The notes under the pieces: model-generated
Databases searched by the model: none
What the model saw: the letters and a program-made list of their open reading frames with translations, nothing else
Told to the model about the DNA's origin: nothing
DNA from: an uncultured Clostridia bacterium
GTDB taxonomy: Bacteria > Bacillota > Clostridia > Christensenellales > UBA3700
Direction: 5' to 3'
Assembly (NCBI GenBank): GCA_948471525.1
Contig: CAOKSY010000007.1
Span: forward strand, 24,462 to 88,461
Length of the DNA: 64,000 nucleotides
Shown: piece after piece, positions 62,001 to 64,000 of the stretch
Numbering within the stretch: the first letter of the stretch is position 1
How the letters are laid out: the number at the start of each line of letters is the position of its first letter
Program-made: the position numbers and the translations under genes

Positions 62001-64000
62001 GTAAGGCTGGACAGCGACAAGATAGAGTACTACAACGGCAAGCCGAGGAACGTAAAACTTGTAATAACGGGAAGCGCGAAAGAAAGCGACTTGACGGTGA
62101 CGTATTACAAGGGAGATATAGTAGACGAAGCAAACAGACTTGAAGGCGCGCCGACGGAAGTGGGCAAGTACTTGGCTGTAATAACGTCCAACAATCCCAA
62201 CGTGATCTTGAGCGGAACGACGCAATATGAATTCGAGATAACGAAGAGTCAAGTGGGCAAGGAATGGAATAAGAACTATAAGCCGTACGTGCTTAACTTG
62301 AAGTACGGACAGATAAACGGAGTTAAGTACGAGATAAGAGACAAGAACGGCAACGCTATAGAGGATATAAGCCAATTGACGGTAGGAAACAGCTATGAGA
62401 TAAGAGCGGTGATCAAAGACGGCAACTATATCTTTGCAGACGGAAGTACGGAGACGGACTGGGAGACTTTTGAAGTAAGAGATGGAGATCAGTTATTTGA
62501 TCCCAACAGTCCTAATAATCCCAACTATCCTCAGAACGATCCCGAAGAGGGCAATAAGCCAAGCGATCCGGACGGAGACAAAGACGGAGAGGGCAATACG
62601 AGTTTCGACAAGGTACTGAAAGTCATCAAGGAATGGTGGCAGGTGATAGTCAGTGCAGTCAGCATTATATTGATACTTATATTTATAGGTAAGGCTATTT
62701 CCTACGATGCAAAACGCAGGAAAGCAAAAAAAGAGATCAGCGAAAGATACTCGACTTATTATGCGGCAGGATTATTCGGGCTGTCGATGACGAAGTGGAC
62801 GGTGATAGCGGGCTGCTTGGCAGGCGGCGCGGTATTGAGTCTTGCGCTGATGATAATATCCAAAGCGAGATACAACAAGGCTTTGACAGAACTCTCTAAG
62901 AGCAAGGAAGAGTATGACCGCAATAGAGAAGAATCCAAGGAAAGACACAGAGACGAAGATCTCAAGATGATACTTATGAGTATGCTTGGCGGAGGCAATA
63001 TGAATGGCGGCAACGGTCAAGCGCAGAACGGATACGGATACGCTCAACCTACGGTGGGCGCAGAGGAGATACGCGGAATAGTATCCGAGACGATGACTGC
63101 TATGTTGCCGAATATGCAACAGTACTTGCCTCAACAGGCGTCTTCCAACGACGAATTGGTACAGAGGCTCATTGAGCAAAACGATAGAAATGAAGAAAGA
63201 ATAGAGAAATTACTGGAGAAACTTTCTGAGAAATCTACCGAGAAAATAGTAGAGAGGCAAGTCGCGTCAGACGTAGTGATATCGAATGACGAAACAATAA
63301 GGTCTCTCGTTGACGGACAGCGCGAAATAATGGATAGACTTTCGAGACAGGATAAAGTCGTCGAGACGGCAGAAAAGAAAGACGACAGGATTGACGCCTT
63401 GATAAAAGCCAACGAAAATCTTATGCGCAATCAAGAGACGCTGATGAAGCAAATAGAGGAACTCAAATCCAATAAGACTGTGGAAAGACAAATCGTCGAA
63501 AAGGAAGTGCGCGTAGAAGTACCTATAGAGGTCGAAAAAGTCGTAGAGAAGATAGTGGAGAAGGAAGTCAAAGTAGAAGTGCCTGCGGCAAAACCGACTG
63601 CGCCGAAAAAGCCGGTTGCTCCCAGACTTACACTCGACGAAGCGTATGCGAAATTGAGTAAGGAACAGAAGAAGTTTTTTGATACACTCAAAGCATATGC
63701 TATGGGCAAGGATAAGTGTAAAGAGAAGAAATCTACGTATTATATCTTGCTCGGACAGTCTTCTGTAAATCCTTTGGTCAAACTTACGGTAAAGAAAGAT
63801 ACGACAGTCGCACTCTTTAAGATGGAAGACGAGTACTTCAAGGATATCCGCCGCAACGCGGGATCGGACGGCACGAAGATAAAAATCAAGGAGACTGAGT
63901 TGATCGTCGGCGACGCTCAGGCATTGGACGCGGCGAAGGAAATGATAGATCTTAGGGAAGATCAGATCGAGAGGTATCAGGAGTATTTGAAGGAACAGAA
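59034..64000 (+). CDS. giant modular surface protein, 3' end beyond window
   Basis: Open from ATG 59034 to the window end, at least 1,655 residues, incomplete. A signal or anchor (about 9-30) follows a KRRK start. Residues about 110-370 end in a DUF6273-like block with WLPG (291), WVRSADEYRYSY and VRPAFHLNL (360-368). Residues about 375-1150 are serial beta domains resembling MBG/YDG modules, with recurring NAGTYT, YQGTYN, DAGTYR and EVGKYL turns. A Pro/Asn/Asp linker leads to TM segments at about 1201-1223 and 1255-1278. Then come a Gln/Gly-rich stretch, coiled coils (about 1365-1525) with repeated VEK-IVEKEV units, and a C-terminal domain from about 1532 (LTLDEAYAKLSKEQKKFF). Function unknown; probably adhesion or envelope structure. 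Confidence 0.85.
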   Translation, partial: MERKRRKGGYFLLTVGLMVCLIATSMACLYAPRNSADAVSSDAQTTGIGNILLNNYESKDKKFNGNQLDKLYAQITGIANATYADVVTAAGATKTSADFRDPNNTQTSGKLITLEFGTDTDNEDNPMVWNAVYLSTNKSGDPILTLWMAQSSETAQWNKYSDPSSSSTYPSNMYGNSYIRTEVLNNTGTYYADRNGKDPTTYTQTSTHKYAKFTSPSAVGSLTEFIDEPAKVEWQENLISHLHNDYPYDFNNDAYGNVGSDGGDNNANWCSGMVNYYGKGDYSAWQNDKLWLPGMADAGWHNATENDSGLWQTSELERGNASGVDSWVRSADEYRYSYAQTLLADGSVGKGQLTTDSFAVRPAFHLNLKKAEDSSARTLNNPQDCRDTYTGNPLTPEKATWYSAVKKAIEDGDITETYYKDNTELSSAPINAGTYTIKYTINANAPYMWSDQSMGAKTITFSIEKKAIPYPKVQGSYSEKYNGADGVEFYFDNYDSKLMELKFEEEYEGAYLDDTALMFNAVATYQGTYNLKATLKDEKNYRWESQPELKIEITPAEILIDRIGEGEVITATFKQDKYIDIKLSAVNGDKVIGDDVVAVNVYIMHSGSEIVLNGDGEEGEINLKTRVYDYLRRKLKTGQLPSDSEYELKVKSLNKNYTVELKNTTTLKIMPKGKITNIQWELYEGENMLDDSYITELTETEDKTYGGKIGYNGKGYEFRVQYPDTYTLDESYGNNGYLLEKMSGEGSENGKDAGTYRTSIKLSNGQIYGIVWTIDKAKFNLSDVKWQNNGKIEYTGSQVSLTLENLPDGLIAQSYERNTGTDVDSYGPATVHFGLASGYDPNNYIIPVPTYTNGVADSTNPDAYIGSFEWEKEWEITQAIIKVGKGDWKNAQNSDEANPFSYKVLSDPRAEGVVEYVYYETDRNGNPIDITKPLQLSDITVSATEKKNYIAVPSIKAGFENNYKFPDGLTDKDRYSPVFEIGGGSTAVEVRLDSDKIEYYNGKPRNVKLVITGSAKESDLTVTYYKGDIVDEANRLEGAPTEVGKYLAVITSNNPNVILSGTTQYEFEITKSQVGKEWNKNYKPYVLNLKYGQINGVKYEIRDKNGNAIEDISQLTVGNSYEIRAVIKDGNYIFADGSTETDWETFEVRDGDQLFDPNSPNNPNYPQNDPEEGNKPSDPDGDKDGEGNTSFDKVLKVIKEWWQVIVSAVSIILILIFIGKAISYDAKRRKAKKEISERYSTYYAAGLFGLSMTKWTVIAGCLAGGAVLSLALMIISKARYNKALTELSKSKEEYDRNREESKERHRDEDLKMILMSMLGGGNMNGGNGQAQNGYGYAQPTVGAEEIRGIVSETMTAMLPNMQQYLPQQASSNDELVQRLIEQNDRNEERIEKLLEKLSEKSTEKIVERQVASDVVISNDETIRSLVDGQREIMDRLSRQDKVVETAEKKDDRIDALIKANENLMRNQETLMKQIEELKSNKTVERQIVEKEVRVEVPIEVEKVVEKIVEKEVKVEVPAAKPTAPKKPVAPRLTLDEAYAKLSKEQKKFFDTLKAYAMGKDKCKEKKSTYYILLGQSSVNPLVKLTVKKDTTVALFKMEDEYFKDIRRNAGSDGTKIKIKETELIVGDAQALDAAKEMIDLREDQIERYQEYLKEQ

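Noticed and set aside
59697..62375. Reverse-strand frames inside the giant gene
   Set aside because: They overlap the continuous plus-strand frame, lack ribosome sites and encode Tyr/Arg-rich shadow sequence.

Overview
The window reads as a chromosome segment of a Gram-positive, Clostridia-like member of the Bacillota, GC in the low-to-mid 40s percent by eye. The reasons are a bL27 with the N-terminal extension and its dedicated protease Prp, the order maf / mreB-like / minD-minE / SpoIVFB-type protease / radical SAM-DUF2344 / RNase G / L21-Prp-L27, a TPP riboswitch in front of a ThiT-type transporter, and purine-rich Shine-Dalgarno sites with sigma-A promoters. A gut Clostridia lineage is plausible; I cannot name a genus. 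No rRNA, tRNA, CRISPR array, phage or transposase gene was seen.

Layout. 0-4.1 kb: small membrane proteins, a metallophosphoesterase and a GrpB-GNAT fusion. 4.1-11.2 kb: a housekeeping run (tilS, hpt, CCA-adding enzyme, rmuC, PHP phosphoesterase, LURP-one protein, lipid kinase). 11.5-15.9 kb: a stand-alone condensation-type protein, a membrane protein, a low-molecular-weight phosphatase and a Ppx/GppA-HD protein. 15.9-16.6 kb is gene-free and packed with hairpin repeats. 16.6-18.9 kb: ThiT under a TPP riboswitch and a lipoprotein, both on the minus strand.

19-39.7 kb is a large carbohydrate locus. It holds a GH38 alpha-mannosidase, a divergent AraC regulator, and a complete glucuronate route: UxaC, SDR-type mannonate oxidoreductase, UxuA, KdgK and Eda, giving pyruvate plus glyceraldehyde-3-phosphate. 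After it come three Gfo/Idh/MocA oxidoreductases, a CehA-like PHP hydrolase, a GDPD-like protein, a sugar isomerase-type TIM barrel, a six-hairpin glycosidase-like protein, a GPH/MelB symporter and a lipoprotein. No classical glucuronidase or uronate lyase is present. The oxidoreductase/TIM-barrel pair therefore suggests, as inference, redox (3-keto) cleavage of glycosides feeding the uronate pathway.

39.8-50.3 kb is the cell-shape, division and ribosome-related cluster, lacking recognisable mreC, mreD and minC. 50.5-58.4 kb: 8-oxoguanine glycosylase, a NYN-domain protein behind two palindromes, ilvN, a heterodimeric ABC exporter and glutamine-dependent NAD synthetase. 58.4-59.0 kb: repeats and a duplicated leader motif. 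From 59,034 to the end runs one giant open frame of at least 1,655 residues for a surface protein, cut by the window edge.

Three genes (tilS, the phosphatase, maf) have good sigma-A promoters whose -10 box lies only 6-7 nt before the ATG and have no Shine-Dalgarno site, which implies leaderless mRNAs.
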